DNA of 52,614 bases from Burkholderiales bacterium (GTDB lineage Bacteria; Pseudomonadota; Gammaproteobacteria; Burkholderiales; Burkholderiaceae), in assembly GCA_021287185.1 (NCBI GenBank), contig JAJTAZ010000019.1:126696-179309 (forward strand), read 5' to 3'. Shown here piece by piece: positions 43,313 to 52,614 of this stretch. The first letter of the stretch is position 1. Every line of letters starts with the position of its first letter. The position numbers were made by a program, and so were the translations under genes. The notes below the pieces were generated by a model. It searched no databases. It saw only the letters and a list, made by a program, of their open reading frames with translations, and was not told where the DNA came from.

Positions 43313-43837
43313 TTACCCCAGAATCTCTTCAACGGATTTGCCACGCTTGGCGGCGATCTCGGACGGGGTGCTCATGGAGAGCAGGCCGTTGATCGTCGCG
43401 CGGACAATGTTGTAAGGGTTGGTGGAGCCGTGGGCCTTGGCCACGATGTTGGTCACGCCCATCACTTCGAAGACGGCACGCATGGCGCCGCCGGCGATGA
43501 TGCCGGTACCTTCGGGAGCGGGCATCATCAGCACCTTGGAGGCGCCGTGCTCGCCGACGACCGGGTGGTGCAGGGTGCCGCTCTTCAGAGACACCTTGGC
43601 CATCTTGCGGCGGGCTTCTTCCATCGCCTTCTGCACGGCGACGGGCACTTCGCGGGACTTGCCCTTGCCCATGCCGATACCACCATCGCCGTCGCCGACC
43701 ACGGTCAGGGCAGCGAAGCCCATGATCCGACCGCCCTTGACGACCTTGGTGACGCGATTGATGGAGACCATCTTCTCGCGAAGACCGTCGTCACGCTCGT
43801 CAGCCTGCTGAACTCGTTTGCTTTGCGGTTTAGCCAT
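43313..43837 (-). CDS. rpsE: Ribosomal protein S5
   Basis: The 174-residue 30S protein affects decoding fidelity. The N-terminal double-stranded-RNA-binding-like domain is [53 protein letters not shown]. The C-terminal domain has [43 protein letters not shown]. Expected length. Confidence 0.98.
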   Translation of the reverse strand: MAKPQSKRVQQADERDDGLREKMVSINRVTKVVKGGRIMGFAALTVVGDGDGGIGMGKGKSREVPVAVQKAMEEARRKMAKVSLKSGTLHHPVVGEHGASKVLMMPAPEGTGIIAGGAMRAVFEVMGVTNIVAKAHGSTNPYNIVRATINGLLSMSTPSEIAAKRGKSVEEILG

Positions 43838-43862
43838 TTTTAACCTCTACTCGTACCGGGCC

Positions 43863-44219
43863 TTAGAACTGCAGGCCGTTTTCACGGGCAGCATCGGCCA
43901 GGGCCTTGACGCGGCCGTGGTACTTGAAGCCGGAACGGTCGAAGGAAACGGTTTCGACACCGGCCTTCTTCGCGCGCTCGGCGATCAGCTTGCCAATCAG
44001 GGTGGCAGCCTGAACGCTGCCGCCGTGGGAGAGGTCCTTGCGGACTTCGGGCTCGAGGCTCGAAGCCGCGGCCAGAACCTTGGAACCGCAAGGGGAGATC
44101 ACCTGGGCGTAGATGTGACTGTTGGTGCGATGCACCGACAGACGCACGGCTTTGAGCTCGGCAATCTTGGCCCGGGTTTTGCGGGCCCTGCGCAGTCGCG
44201 CCTGCTTCTTGTCGATCAT
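43863..44219 (-). CDS. rplR: Ribosomal protein L18
   Basis: The 118-residue 5S rRNA-binding protein has a basic N-terminus [41 protein letters not shown] and the C-terminal [26 protein letters not shown]. Standard length and spc operon position between rplF and rpsE. Confidence 0.97.
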   Translation of the reverse strand: MIDKKQARLRRARKTRAKIAELKAVRLSVHRTNSHIYAQVISPCGSKVLAAASSLEPEVRKDLSHGGSVQAATLIGKLIAERAKKAGVETVSFDRSGFKYHGRVKALADAARENGLQF

Positions 44220-44228
44220 GATTAGCCC

Positions 44229-44762
44229 TTACTTCTTCTTCGTTTCCTTGAGCACGACCACTTCGTCGGCGTAGCGCACGCCCTTGCCCTTGTAGGGTTC
44301 GGGGGAGCGGTAGGCGCGGACTTCAGCCGCCACCTGGCCGACGACCTGCTTGTCGATGCCCTTGATCACGATTTCCGTCTGGGACGGGGTTTCGACCTTG
44401 ATGCCAGCCGGCATCTTGTGCGCCACCGGGTGAGAGAACCCCAGGGAGAGGTTCAGGGTCTCGCCCTGAGCCTGGGCACGGTAGCCCACGCCCACCAGGG
44501 TCAGCTTGCGCTCAAACCCCTTGGAGACGCCGGTCACCATGTTGTTCACCAGGGCGCGGGTGGTGCCGGAGAGGGCGCCGGCATTGATGGCGCCTTCGTT
44601 CGGCTTCACCAGCAGCTGGCCGCCTTCTTGTTCAACACGCACGGCGGGGTTGACCGCAATCTTCAGGGAGCCCAGGGGCCCCTTCACGGTCACGTCCTGG
44701 CCGGCCAGGGTGACTTCAACACCTTGGGGCAGCGTAATCGGATTCTTACCAACGCGGGACAT
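44229..44762 (-). CDS. rplF: Ribosomal protein L6
   Basis: The 177-residue protein has two related RNA-binding domains. [31 protein letters not shown] leads domain 1. Domain 2 contains the conserved ITIKGIDKQ-type strand ([38 protein letters not shown]). It sits near the factor-binding region of the 50S subunit. Confidence 0.98.
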   Translation of the reverse strand: MSRVGKNPITLPQGVEVTLAGQDVTVKGPLGSLKIAVNPAVRVEQEGGQLLVKPNEGAINAGALSGTTRALVNNMVTGVSKGFERKLTLVGVGYRAQAQGETLNLSLGFSHPVAHKMPAGIKVETPSQTEIVIKGIDKQVVGQVAAEVRAYRSPEPYKGKGVRYADEVVVLKETKKK

Positions 44763-44771
44763 GTTGACTCC

Positions 44772-45167
44772 TTACGCCACGACGCATAGCACTTCGCCGC
44801 CAACCTTGGCAGCCCGCGCCTTGCGGTCGGTCATGACACCCTTGGGGGTGGACACGATGGCCACGCCCAGGCCGCTCAGGACGCGGGGAATGTCCTGGGA
44901 GCCCTTGTAGACGCGCAGACCGGGGCGGGAGACGCGCTCGATGCGCTCAATCACCGGGCGGCCGGCGTAGTACTTCAGGCCAATCTGCAGCACGGGCTTC
45001 TCGGCTTCGCCGCGCACGGCGAAATTGTCGATATAGCCTTCGTCCTTCAGCACTTGTGCAATCGCCACTTTCAGCTTGGAGGAAGGCATTTCAACTTCGG
45101 CCTTCTCTGCCATCTGGGCGTTGCGGATGCGGGTCAGCATGTCCGCGATCGGATCGCTCATTGCCAT
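44772..45167 (-). CDS. rpsH: Ribosomal protein S8
   Basis: The 131-residue 16S-binding protein starts [44 protein letters not shown] and ends in [51 protein letters not shown]. In E. coli S8 is the translational repressor of the spc operon. An alternative ATG two codons downstream (MSDPIAD) is the usual family start. Confidence 0.98.
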   Translation of the reverse strand: MAMSDPIADMLTRIRNAQMAEKAEVEMPSSKLKVAIAQVLKDEGYIDNFAVRGEAEKPVLQIGLKYYAGRPVIERIERVSRPGLRVYKGSQDIPRVLSGLGVAIVSTPKGVMTDRKARAAKVGGEVLCVVA

Positions 45168-45183
45168 TTACAAATCCTCCTGC

Positions 45184-45489
45184 TTACCAGCTGGCCTTGG
45201 TCATGCCCGGGATTTCCCCCTTGAAGGCAATCTCACGGATCTTGTTGCGGCACAGACCGAACTTGCGGAACACGCCACGGGGACGACCAGTCATCTGGCA
45301 ACGATTCACCAGACGCACCGGGCTCGTGTTGCGGGGCAGCGCCTGAAGCTTCAGTCGGGCTTCGAAACGCTCGGCATCGCTCAGGGTCGCGTTGTCGATG
45401 ATCGCCTGGAGCGCTTCACGCTTCTTGGCGAACTTGGCAACGAGGGTGCGACGCTTGTCTTCGCGGTTGATCAGGGCTTTCTTCGCCAT
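45184..45489 (-). CDS. rpsN: Ribosomal protein S14
   Basis: The 101-residue long, zinc-free form ([30 protein letters not shown]...[39 protein letters not shown]) lacks the CxxC pairs of the short zinc type. I chose the ATG giving the family N-terminus; the longer reading overlaps rplE by about 50 nt and adds 20 unrelated residues. Confidence 0.97.
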   Translation of the reverse strand: MAKKALINREDKRRTLVAKFAKKREALQAIIDNATLSDAERFEARLKLQALPRNTSPVRLVNRCQMTGRPRGVFRKFGLCRNKIREIAFKGEIPGMTKASW

Positions 45490-45496
45490 AATCGCC

Positions 45497-46036
45497 TCAA
45501 TTCTTGAACGGGAACTTGAAGGCCGCGAGGAGCGCGCGGGCTTCCTCATCGGTCTTCGCCGTGGTGGTGATGCTGATGTTCATCCCGCGGAGCGCGTCGA
45601 TCTTGTCGTACTCGATCTCGGGGAAAATGATCTGCTCTTTCACACCCATGTTGTAGTTGCCACGGCCGTCGAAGCCCTTGCCGGAGATACCACGGAAGTC
45701 GCGGACGCGGGGCAGAGCCACGGTCACCAGACGATCCAGGAACTCGAACATGCGGGGACCGCGCAGGGTCACCATGCAACCCAGGGGGTAGCCGTCGCGA
45801 ATCTTGAAGCCAGCGATGGACGTGCGGGCCTTGGTCACCACCGGCTTCTGACCGGCGATCTTGACCATGTCGCCAACGGCGTTGTCCAGAACCTTCTTAT
45901 CGGCCACAGCCTCACCCACACCCATGTTCAGGGTGATCTTGGTGATGCGGGGCACTTCCATGACGGACTTGTAACCGAACTGCTTGGTCAGCTCGGAAAC
46001 GACGGTCGTCTTGTAAAAATCAGCCAAACGCGCCAT
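45497..46036 (-). CDS. rplE: Ribosomal protein L5
   Basis: The 179-residue 5S rRNA-binding protein has [58 protein letters not shown]-like and [50 protein letters not shown]. Length matches E. coli. It lies 9 nt after rplX. Confidence 0.98.
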   Translation of the reverse strand: MARLADFYKTTVVSELTKQFGYKSVMEVPRITKITLNMGVGEAVADKKVLDNAVGDMVKIAGQKPVVTKARTSIAGFKIRDGYPLGCMVTLRGPRMFEFLDRLVTVALPRVRDFRGISGKGFDGRGNYNMGVKEQIIFPEIEYDKIDALRGMNISITTTAKTDEEARALLAAFKFPFKN

Positions 46037-46045
46037 GTCTGTTCC

Positions 46046-46363
46046 TTAAGCGTCCACGACCTCGCCGGTCGCCTTGAACACGCGCACCATGCGGCCGTCT
46101 TCCAGCTTCTTGATGCCGACACGGCCACCCTTGCTGGTCTTCGGGTTGAAGAGCGCGACGTTGGAAATGTGGATGGGCATGTCCTTTTCGACAATGCCAC
46201 CGACTTCGCCGCGGATCGGGTTCGGACGAACGTGCTTCTTGGCACGATTCACGCCCTCAACCACCACGTGGTCGGCGTCGAGGCGACGCAGAACGGCGCC
46301 ACGCTTGCCCTTGTCCTTGCCGGTCAGAACGATGACTTCGTCACCCTTGCGAATCTTTTCCAT
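46046..46363 (-). CDS. rplX: Ribosomal protein L24
   Basis: The 105-residue 50S assembly initiator starts [49 protein letters not shown], a KOW-motif SH3-like domain, and continues with [30 protein letters not shown]. It lies between rplN and rplE in the spc operon. Confidence 0.97.
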   Translation of the reverse strand: MEKIRKGDEVIVLTGKDKGKRGAVLRRLDADHVVVEGVNRAKKHVRPNPIRGEVGGIVEKDMPIHISNVALFNPKTSKGGRVGIKKLEDGRMVRVFKATGEVVDA

Positions 46364-46372
46364 GGCGCCTCC

Positions 46373-46741
46373 TTAGAGCACTTCGGGCGCCAGGGACACG
46401 ATCTTCATGAACCGCTCGCTACGCAGTTCGCGAGTGACCGGTCCGAAGATGCGGGTGCCGATGGGCTCCAGCTTGTTATTGAGGAGCACGGCGGCATTGC
46501 CGTCGAACTTGACAAGGGAGCCGTCCGGACGACGCACGCCCTTGGCAGTGCGAACGACGACGGCGTTATAGACGTCACCCTTTTTCACACGACCACGGGG
46601 AGCAGCATCCTTGATGCTGACCTTGATGATGTCACCAATGCCGGCATACCGGCGCTTGGATCCACCCAACACCTTGATACACATGACCGAACGCGCACCG
46701 GTGTTGTCGGCGACATCCAGAATCGTCTGCATCTGAATCAT
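46373..46741 (-). CDS. rplN: Ribosomal protein L14
   Basis: The 122-residue protein starts [57 protein letters not shown] and ends [19 protein letters not shown]. Identical length to the E. coli and other bacterial L14. It is first gene of the spc operon, preceded by a 200-nt leader with a promoter and hairpin. Confidence 0.98.
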   Translation of the reverse strand: MIQMQTILDVADNTGARSVMCIKVLGGSKRRYAGIGDIIKVSIKDAAPRGRVKKGDVYNAVVVRTAKGVRRPDGSLVKFDGNAAVLLNNKLEPIGTRIFGPVTRELRSERFMKIVSLAPEVL

Positions 46742-46871
46742 TGATTAACTCCAACTTATCCCGCGAAGACCGCGGTCAGTCTTGGATCCCGTATATGGGG
46801 AAGATCCCTTCGGGGCAGGCGCCAGATAGACACCCAGACTTGCGATCCCCTCGGGGTCGAGGCAAATGCAA

Positions 46872-46938
46872 CGGTGCCCGGAAGACCGGGCACCGCAGAA
46901 AAGAAGTCGAATATAGCAGGACTTCTAGATACGCGCAA
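46872..46938 (-). promoter_or_regulatory. Promoter and leader hairpin of the spc operon
   Basis: On the minus strand, TTGCGC (46938-46933), a 17-nt spacer and TATATT (46915-46910) lie just after the rpsQ stop. A 10-bp hairpin, CGGTGCCCGG with CCGGGCACCG, follows 15 nt later. The 200-bp gap between rpsQ and rplN is the S10/spc operon boundary, where E. coli also has a promoter. Confidence 0.6.
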
Positions 46939-46941
46939 GCG

Positions 46942-47211
46942 TTAGGCCACAACTGCCTTTTCAAGCAGCTTGGTCACACGCCAGGCTTTGGTACGGGACA
47001 GCGGACGGCACTCCTCGATCTGGACCAGATCGCCGGCTTGCGCCTCGTTGTTCTCGTTGTGCGCGTGGTACTTCTTGGACAGCTGGATCACCTTGCCGTA
47101 CTTCGGGTGGTTCACACGACGCTCGACCAGGACGGTGACCGTCTTGTCCATCTTGTCGCTCACCACGCGGCCGATCAGCGTCCGCTTAATGCTGCTGGTG
47201 GTCTCGGTCAT
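46942..47211 (-). CDS. rpsQ: Ribosomal protein S17
   Basis: The 89-residue OB-fold 30S protein has [71 protein letters not shown], the full S17 domain. It overlaps the rpmC stop by 4 nt. It is last gene of the S10 operon. Confidence 0.97.
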   Translation of the reverse strand: MTETTSSIKRTLIGRVVSDKMDKTVTVLVERRVNHPKYGKVIQLSKKYHAHNENNEAQAGDLVQIEECRPLSRTKAWRVTKLLEKAVVA

Positions 47212-47402
47212 TGCTGCACCGCCTTTTCACGAAGAATGGTACGGACACGGGCGATGTCGCGACGAACCTTGCCGATCTGACTGGTGTTCGCCAGCTGCTG
47301 CGTCGCCTTCTGCATACGAAGGGAGAACTGAGCCTTGAGGAGCTCGACGAGCTCCTTGTTCAGTTCCTCAACGCTTTTCGCTTTGAGTTCATTGGCTTTC
47401 AT
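47208..47402 (-). CDS. rpmC: Ribosomal protein L29
   Basis: The 64-residue two-helix protein [60 protein letters not shown] is the complete L29 family domain. It lies at the tunnel exit, where trigger factor and SRP dock. It is packed between rplP and rpsQ with a 2-nt gap and a 4-nt overlap. Confidence 0.97.
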   Translation of the reverse strand: MKANELKAKSVEELNKELVELLKAQFSLRMQKATQQLANTSQIGKVRRDIARVRTILREKAVQQ

Positions 47403-47404
47403 GA

Positions 47405-47818
47405 TTATCCCAACTGACGGGTCACGAAGGTCGTCGCGATGGGGAGCTTGGCCGCGGCGAGCTTGAAGGCTTCGCGGGCCAGCTCGACGCTGACGCCATC
47501 CATTTCATAGAGGACCTTGCCCGGCTGGATCTCGGCCACCCAGTACTCCGGGTTACCCTTACCGTTACCCATACGGACTTCGGCAGGCTTCTTGGAGATG
47601 GGCTTGTCCGGGAACACGCGGATCCAGATGCGGCCGCCGCGCTTGATGTGCCGGGTCATGGCACGACGAGCAGCTTCGATCTGACGGGCGGTCAGACGAC
47701 CGCGACCGATGGCCTTCAGGCCGAATTCACCGAAGGACACCTTGGCGCCACGAGTCGCCAGGCCGGTATTGCGGCCCTTGTGTTCCTTGCGGTACTTGCG
47801 ACGTGCGGGTTGCAGCAT
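47405..47818 (-). CDS. rplP: Ribosomal protein L16
   Basis: The 137-residue 50S protein starts [88 protein letters not shown]. It stabilises the A site near the peptidyl transferase centre. Its start abuts the rpsC stop directly. Confidence 0.98.
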   Translation of the reverse strand: MLQPARRKYRKEHKGRNTGLATRGAKVSFGEFGLKAIGRGRLTARQIEAARRAMTRHIKRGGRIWIRVFPDKPISKKPAEVRMGNGKGNPEYWVAEIQPGKVLYEMDGVSVELAREAFKLAAAKLPIATTFVTRQLG

Positions 47819-48610
47819 TTACGCACCTGCCTTTCTGACACGCTTGGCCGGAGCCTTGGCGTCACCCTCACCCTCGGCCTTGGCCGGACGGGAACGGGGC
47901 TTGCCTTCGCCGTCACCGGGGCGACCGCGCCGGGCAGGGCGCTTCTCTTCGCCTTCGGGGGAAGCGGCGGGCTGCTCGTTGCGGCCCATGTTTTCACCCT
48001 TGTACACCCAAACCTTGATACCGATCACGCCGTAGGTGGTGTGGGCTTCGGAAGTACCGTAGTCGATGTCGGCGCGCAGGGTGTGCAGGGGCACACGACC
48101 TTCGCGATACCACTCGGTACGAGCGATTTCAGCACCGTTGAGGCGGCCGGAGCTCATGATCTTGATGCCCTGGGCGCCCAGGCGCATGGCGTTCTGCATC
48201 GCGCGCTTCATGGCGCGGCGGAACATGATGCGCTTTTCCAACTGCTGAGCGATGGAGTCGGCGATCAGCTTCGCATCGATTTCCGGCTTGCGGATTTCTT
48301 CGATGGAAACGTGCACCGGCACACCGAGAATGCCCTGCAGGCCCGAACGGAGCTGATCGATCTCCTCGCCCTTCTTGCCGATGACCACGCCCGGACGGGC
48401 GGAATAAACGGTCACACGGGCGTTCTTGGCGGGGCGCTCGATCACAACGCGGCCAACGGACGCGTGGGCAAGCTTCTTTTTCAGATACTCACGGACTTCC
48501 GCATCCTCGTTCAGCATGGACGCGAAATTCTGGTTATTCGCGTACCAGCGGGAGGACCAGTCGCGGGTCACCGCGAGGCGGAAGCCGGTCGGATGAATCT
48601 TCTGTCCCAT
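47819..48610 (-). CDS. rpsC: Ribosomal protein S3 with extended charged tail
   Basis: The 263-residue 30S entry-channel protein has N-terminal [26 protein letters not shown], a KH domain around [33 protein letters not shown], and a C-terminal domain ending near [16 protein letters not shown]. The last 50 or so residues are a Lys/Arg/Glu/Pro-rich low-complexity tail (for example [21 protein letters not shown]). This makes the protein about 30 residues longer than E. coli S3 (233). Identity certain; role of tail unknown. Confidence 0.98.
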   Translation of the reverse strand: MGQKIHPTGFRLAVTRDWSSRWYANNQNFASMLNEDAEVREYLKKKLAHASVGRVVIERPAKNARVTVYSARPGVVIGKKGEEIDQLRSGLQGILGVPVHVSIEEIRKPEIDAKLIADSIAQQLEKRIMFRRAMKRAMQNAMRLGAQGIKIMSSGRLNGAEIARTEWYREGRVPLHTLRADIDYGTSEAHTTYGVIGIKVWVYKGENMGRNEQPAASPEGEEKRPARRGRPGDGEGKPRSRPAKAEGEGDAKAPAKRVRKAGA

Positions 48611-48619
48611 AGCCTATCC

Positions 48620-48949
48620 TCAGTTGCCGACGGTCAGGAAAATGTGGCAAGTCGGCTTGAGAATCCGGTTGCCACGACCCTTCGCACGAGCCGTCCAGCG
48701 CTTGAGCGTTGCAGCCTGCTCGACGTACACGGTCTTCACCTTCAGCTCGTCAATGTCGGCACCATCATTGTGCTCAGCATTGGCAATGGCCGATTCGAGG
48801 ACCTTCTTCATGATTTCCGCGCCCTTCTTCGGGCAGAAAGCCAGGACGTTGAGCGCCTGGTCGACCCGCTTGCCGCGGATCAGGTCAGCCACGAGGCGAC
48901 CCTTCTGGGCCGAGAGGCGGACGCCGCGCAATACAGCACGAGTTTCCAT
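48620..48949 (-). CDS. rplV: Ribosomal protein L22
   Basis: The 109-residue 50S protein lines the exit tunnel: [61 protein letters not shown], with the tunnel loop [22 protein letters not shown] prefer ATG 48949, which has AAGGAG five bases upstream; a GTG two codons earlier overlaps that ribosome-binding site. Confidence 0.97.
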   Translation of the reverse strand: METRAVLRGVRLSAQKGRLVADLIRGKRVDQALNVLAFCPKKGAEIMKKVLESAIANAEHNDGADIDELKVKTVYVEQAATLKRWTARAKGRGNRILKPTCHIFLTVGN

Positions 48950-48958
48950 ATCCACTCC

Positions 48959-49234
48959 TTAACGCTTGGCTTTCTTGCCCGCGGTGTGACCCTTGAAGGT
49001 ACGGGTCAGCGCGAACTCGCCCAGCTTGTGACCAACCATGTTCTCGGTGACGAACACCGGGATGTGTTGCCGGCCGTTGTGGACGGCAATGGTCAGGCCG
49101 ATGAAGTCGGGCAGGATGGTCGAGCGGCGGGACCAGGTCTTGATCGGCCGCTTGTCGTTACCCGTGCGAGCCGACTCTACCTTCTTCCAGAGGTGCGCGT
49201 CGACGAACGGGCCTTTCTTGAGAGAACGTGCCAT
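48959..49234 (-). CDS. rpsS: Ribosomal protein S19
   Basis: The 91-residue 30S head protein [83 protein letters not shown] has the complete S19 domain and standard length. It lies between rplB and rplV in the S10 operon. Confidence 0.98.
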   Translation of the reverse strand: MARSLKKGPFVDAHLWKKVESARTGNDKRPIKTWSRRSTILPDFIGLTIAVHNGRQHIPVFVTENMVGHKLGEFALTRTFKGHTAGKKAKR

Positions 49235-49244
49235 TCTTTACCTC

Positions 49245-50072
49245 TTAGCGTTTGTGACGACGCTGCACGATCATGGAAGTCGTGCGCTTGTTGCTGCGGG
49301 TGCGGTAACCCTTGGCCGGGGTACCCCAGGGGCTGACGGGAACACGACCCTCGCCGGTGCGGCCTTCGCCGCCACCGTGCGGGTGGTCCACCGGGTTCAT
49401 GGCAACGCCGCGAACCGTCGGACGGACACCACGCCAGCGGGTGGCACCAGCTTTACCCAGCTTGCGCAGGTTGTTTTCCTCGTTGCCCACTTCGCCGATG
49501 GTGGCGCGGCACTCGATGTGCACGCGGCGGATTTCACCGGAGCGCAGGCGCAGCTGGGCGTAGGAGCCTTCACGGGCAAGCAGTTGCACGGAGGTACCGG
49601 CGGCGCGAGCCAGCTGGGCACCCTTGCCGGGCAGCATTTCTACGCAGTGAATGGTGGAACCCACGGGGATGTTGCGGATGGGCAGGGTGTTACCAACCTT
49701 GATCGGAGCCTCGGAACCGCTCAGCAGCTGCTGGCCGACCACCAGACCCTTGGGGGCCACGATGTAGCGGCGCTCGCCGTCGGCGTAGCACAGCAGCGCG
49801 ATGTGGGCGGAACGGTTGGGGTCGTACTCCAGACGCTCAACCTTGGCGGGAATACCGTCCTTGTTGCGCTTGAAGTCGATCACGCGGTACTGCTGCTTGT
49901 GACCGCCACCTTTATGGCGAACGGTGACGTGACCGTTGTTGTTACGACCCGAACCGCGAACCTGCTTTTCGAGCAGAGAGGCAACGGGGCGGCCCTTGTA
50001 CAGCTCGGGGCTCACCACCTTGACGACCGCGCGGCGACCGGCGGACGTGGGTTTGACTTTCATCAGTGCCAT
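49245..50072 (-). CDS. rplB: Ribosomal protein L2
   Basis: The 275-residue 50S core protein is needed for peptidyl transfer and subunit joining. It has [69 protein letters not shown], the RNA-binding SH3-like domains, and the invariant C-terminal [15 protein letters not shown] containing the functionally essential His. Confidence 0.98.
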   Translation of the reverse strand: MALMKVKPTSAGRRAVVKVVSPELYKGRPVASLLEKQVRGSGRNNNGHVTVRHKGGGHKQQYRVIDFKRNKDGIPAKVERLEYDPNRSAHIALLCYADGERRYIVAPKGLVVGQQLLSGSEAPIKVGNTLPIRNIPVGSTIHCVEMLPGKGAQLARAAGTSVQLLAREGSYAQLRLRSGEIRRVHIECRATIGEVGNEENNLRKLGKAGATRWRGVRPTVRGVAMNPVDHPHGGGEGRTGEGRVPVSPWGTPAKGYRTRSNKRTTSMIVQRRHKR

Positions 50073-50075
50073 GAC

Positions 50076-50372
50076 TTACTCCCCGGCCACGAAATTGATT
50101 TCCTGGCCCGGCTTCAGGCAAACGAAGGCTTTCTTCCAGCCCTTGCGACGACCCAGCCCGTGGCGGGTGCGCTTGAGCTTGCCTTTGACGTTCGCAACTT
50201 GCACGGACTCGACCTGCACCTTGAAGAGCAGTTCGACGGCAGCTTTGATCTCCGGCTTGGTGGCGTCAGAAGCCACGCGGAAGATCACCTGCTCGTTCTT
50301 GTCGGCCACATAGGTCGCCTTCTCAGAGATCTGGGGCGCCAGCAGCACTTGCATCAGACGTTCCTGATTCAT
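50076..50372 (-). CDS. rplW: Ribosomal protein L23
   Basis: The 98-residue tunnel-exit protein docks trigger factor and [87 protein letters not shown]. Start ATG 50372 overlaps the rplD stop (ATGA) and has GAGGAG 8 nt upstream. A GTG two codons earlier is less likely. Confidence 0.97.
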   Translation of the reverse strand: MNQERLMQVLLAPQISEKATYVADKNEQVIFRVASDATKPEIKAAVELLFKVQVESVQVANVKGKLKRTRHGLGRRKGWKKAFVCLKPGQEINFVAGE

Positions 50373-50989
50373 CCCCACATCTCCTCAAACTTGGCCACGG
50401 CGCTCTTGGTGAGCAGGACCTTGGGGAAACGCACCAGGGACACCGGATCGGCTTCCTGCGGCTCGAGCACGAGCACGTTGAACAGGTTGCGCGAAGCCAG
50501 GAAGAGATTCTCATCCAGGTTATCGGTGATCACCAGCACGGACTCCAGACCGAGGTTCTTCAGCTTTTCGACGAAGAGCTTGGTCTTGGGGGCGTCGACA
50601 GCAATGTCGTCCACCACGGCCAGACGATCTTCGCGGGCCAACTGGGAGAAGATCGCGGCCATACCGGCGCGGAACATCTTCTTGTTGACCTTCTGGCTGA
50701 AGTTTTCTTCCGGGGAGTTCGGGAAAATCTTACCGCCCCCGCGCCACAGCGGGCTGGAGGACATACCGGCGCGAGCGCGACCGGTACCCTTCTGCTTCCA
50801 GGGCTTGCGGGTGGTGTGCTTGACGTTGGCGCGATCCTTCTGGGCGCGATTGCCGGAGCGGGCGTTGGCCTGGTAGGCCACGACCAGCTGGTGAATCAGC
50901 GCTTCGTTGTATTCGCGACCGAACAGGATGTCGGAGGCCTGCAGACGGCTTGCCTCTTGACCCTTATCGTTGATGACTTTCAGTTCCAT
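50369..50989 (-). CDS. rplD: Ribosomal protein L4
   Basis: The 206-residue protein has a globular domain ([92 protein letters not shown]) that includes the extended tunnel loop. In E. coli L4 also represses the S10 operon through its leader. It overlaps rplW by 4 nt. Confidence 0.98.
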   Translation of the reverse strand: MELKVINDKGQEASRLQASDILFGREYNEALIHQLVVAYQANARSGNRAQKDRANVKHTTRKPWKQKGTGRARAGMSSSPLWRGGGKIFPNSPEENFSQKVNKKMFRAGMAAIFSQLAREDRLAVVDDIAVDAPKTKLFVEKLKNLGLESVLVITDNLDENLFLASRNLFNVLVLEPQEADPVSLVRFPKVLLTKSAVAKFEEMWG

Positions 50990-51001
50990 TGTCGCCCTCG
51001 C

Positions 51002-51646
51002 TTAGGAGCCAGCCTTGACCGCAGGCCGAACGATCACGTCCGAACCCTTGGAGCCCGGCACAGCGCCCTTGACCAGCAGCAGCTGGCGCTCGGCATCCAC
51101 GCGAACCACTTCGAGGTTCTGCATGGTGCGCTGAACGGCGCCCAGATGGCCGGCCATCCGCTTGCCCGGGAATACGCGACCGGGGTCCTGGGCCATACCG
51201 ATGGAGCCGGGGGCACGGGTGGTCACGGAGTTACCGTGGGATGCGCGGTTGGAGCTGAAGTTGTGACGCTTGATCGCGCCTTGAAAACCCTTACCCTGGG
51301 TGGTACCGGTCACATCGACCAGCTGCCCAGCGGCAAAGAGGGTCACGGCGATTTGGTCGCCGGGCTTCAGATTGGCGAGGTCCGCGGGAGTTACAGCGAA
51401 CTCCTTGAGGACGTGACCAGCCTCAACCCCAGCCTTGGCCAGGTGGCCGGCAAGGGGCTTGACCACGCGCGAAGCGCGGCGCTGGCCGAAAGTCACCTGG
51501 ACCGCGGCATAGCCGTCGGTTTCAGGGGTCTTGATCTGGGAGACGCGATTGTTCGACACATCAAGCACCGTCACCGGGATGGTTGCACCATCATCGGCAA
51601 AGATGCGAGTCATGCCGACCTTGCGCCCGACAAGGCCTAGACTCAT
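51002..51646 (-). CDS. rplC: Ribosomal protein L3
   Basis: The 214-residue 50S assembly initiator starts [54 protein letters not shown]. The conserved loop [42 protein letters not shown] reaches the peptidyl transferase centre. CAGGAG lies 8 nt before the chosen ATG; a longer reading adds 15 unrelated residues. A 129-nt leader with its own promoter precedes it. Confidence 0.98.
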   Translation of the reverse strand: MSLGLVGRKVGMTRIFADDGATIPVTVLDVSNNRVSQIKTPETDGYAAVQVTFGQRRASRVVKPLAGHLAKAGVEAGHVLKEFAVTPADLANLKPGDQIAVTLFAAGQLVDVTGTTQGKGFQGAIKRHNFSSNRASHGNSVTTRAPGSIGMAQDPGRVFPGKRMAGHLGAVQRTMQNLEVVRVDAERQLLLVKGAVPGSKGSDVIVRPAVKAGS

Positions 51647-51659
51647 GGTTTTTCTCCTG

Positions 51660-51770
51660 ACGCCGGCTACGGTTGGCCGGCGAGCATTCAAGTCAAACCG
51701 GGCGAATCCCGAAGGAAACGCCCGCCGAAAAGCTGCGGATTATAACTGCAATTAATCCGCCAGCGCAAAC
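51660..51770 (-). promoter_or_regulatory. Internal promoter and structured leader between rpsJ and rplC
   Basis: On the minus strand, TTGCGC (51770-51765), an 18-nt spacer and a perfect TATAAT (51746-51741). The -10 lies inside a palindrome GCGGATTA/TAATCCGC. The leader then contains hairpins CGGGCG/CGCCCG and GCCGGC/GCCGGC before the rplC ribosome-binding site. Confidence 0.6.
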
Positions 51771-51775
51771 TCTTG

Positions 51776-52087
51776 TTACTGCAGCTTGATTTCCACGTCG
51801 ACGCCAGCCGGCAGATCCAGCTTCATCAGCGCATCGACCGTCTTGTCGGTCGGGTCGATGATGTCCATCAGGCGTTGATGGGTCCGGATTTCGAACTGGT
51901 CGCGGGACGTCTTGTTGACGTGCGGGGAACGCAGGATGTCAAAACGCTGCTTGCGGGTAGGCAGGGGCACAGGGCCACGCACCACGGCGCCGGTCCGCTT
52001 GGCGGTCTCGACGATTTCCTGAGCGGACTGGTCGATCAGGCGGTAGTCGAAAGCCTTGAGGCGGATACGGATTTTCTGGTTTTGCAT
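51776..52087 (-). CDS. rpsJ: Ribosomal protein S10 (NusE)
   Basis: The 103-residue 30S protein also works as NusE in antitermination and in transcription-translation coupling. [77 protein letters not shown] is the full family sequence. The chosen ATG matches the family; a longer reading adds 8 unrelated residues. It lies 82 nt downstream of tuf. Confidence 0.98.
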   Translation of the reverse strand: MQNQKIRIRLKAFDYRLIDQSAQEIVETAKRTGAVVRGPVPLPTRKQRFDILRSPHVNKTSRDQFEIRTHQRLMDIIDPTDKTVDALMKLDLPAGVDVEIKLQ

Positions 52088-52125
52088 GATTGTTCCTAAA
52101 GAGCGAATCAAAGAGCAGGGAAAGA

Positions 52126-52154
52126 ACTGAGCCGGCGGAGTACGCCGGCTCAGT
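52126..52154 (-). terminator. Hairpin between tuf and rpsJ
   Basis: ACTGAGCCGGCG and CGCCGGCTCAGT form a perfect 12-bp stem 15 nt after the tuf stop, followed by TCTTTCCC on the minus strand. The T-tract is weak, so this is probably a partial terminator between tuf and the S10 operon. Confidence 0.6.
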
Positions 52155-52169
52155 CAGATCAAGCCGAGA

Positions 52170-52614
<445 letters not shown>

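Overview
The window reads as two different betaproteobacterial genomes joined inside one tRNA gene. Positions 1 to about 21,380 are AT-leaning, with A/T-rich third codon positions and AT-rich spacers. They carry a core-gene segment of Burkholderiales type. From about 21,440 to the right end the DNA is strongly GC-rich, with G/C third positions throughout. Gene content there fits a Rhodocyclaceae-like bacterium (Azospira/Dechlorosoma type; genus inferred only). The join falls in a tRNA-Phe gene (21373-21448, minus) whose two acceptor-stem halves do not match each other, so I read it as an assembly or binning chimera rather than a natural junction. Sizes and functions of individual genes are unaffected.

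Left segment, in order: dnaX (minus, running off the left edge), with a complete programmed -1 frameshift cassette; the small SRP RNA; an orphan GyrB/ParE-like TOPRIM protein; a TctD/TctE-like two-component pair; the MurU and AmgK peptidoglycan-recycling enzymes divergent from the LPS-assembly porin lptD; aconitase B; a BON-OmpA envelope protein; thioredoxin and rho; an M23 peptidase next to a bactofilin; an fmdB-like zinc-ribbon gene, a DUF502 membrane protein and aspS; a rhodanese, a gamma-glutamylcyclotransferase-like protein and htpX.

Right segment, in order: a CBS-DUF294 signalling protein downstream of the yjcH-actP acetate-permease operon; a second TctD/TctE-like pair; a WbuC-type cupin; dnaE flanked by two inverted copies of a REP-like element; an Atm1-type ABC exporter; a complete glutamate/aspartate ABC importer (gltI, J, K, L); then, all on the minus strand, the contiguous alpha, spc and S10 ribosomal operons from rplQ back to rpsJ, and the 3' end of tuf.

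The most informative signals beyond the genes are: (1) the tRNA-Phe acceptor mismatch that exposes the chimera; (2) dnaX, where the zero frame stops right after A-AAA-AAG and tau needs a -1 shift, backed by an 11-bp downstream stem and an upstream SD-like AAGG; (3) a direct repeat CGTAAG-N5-CGTAAG shared by the yjcH-actP promoter and the region upstream of the neighbouring response regulator, suggesting that this two-component system controls acetate uptake; (4) the REP-like pair around dnaE. I found no CRISPR array, integrase, transposase or defence island.
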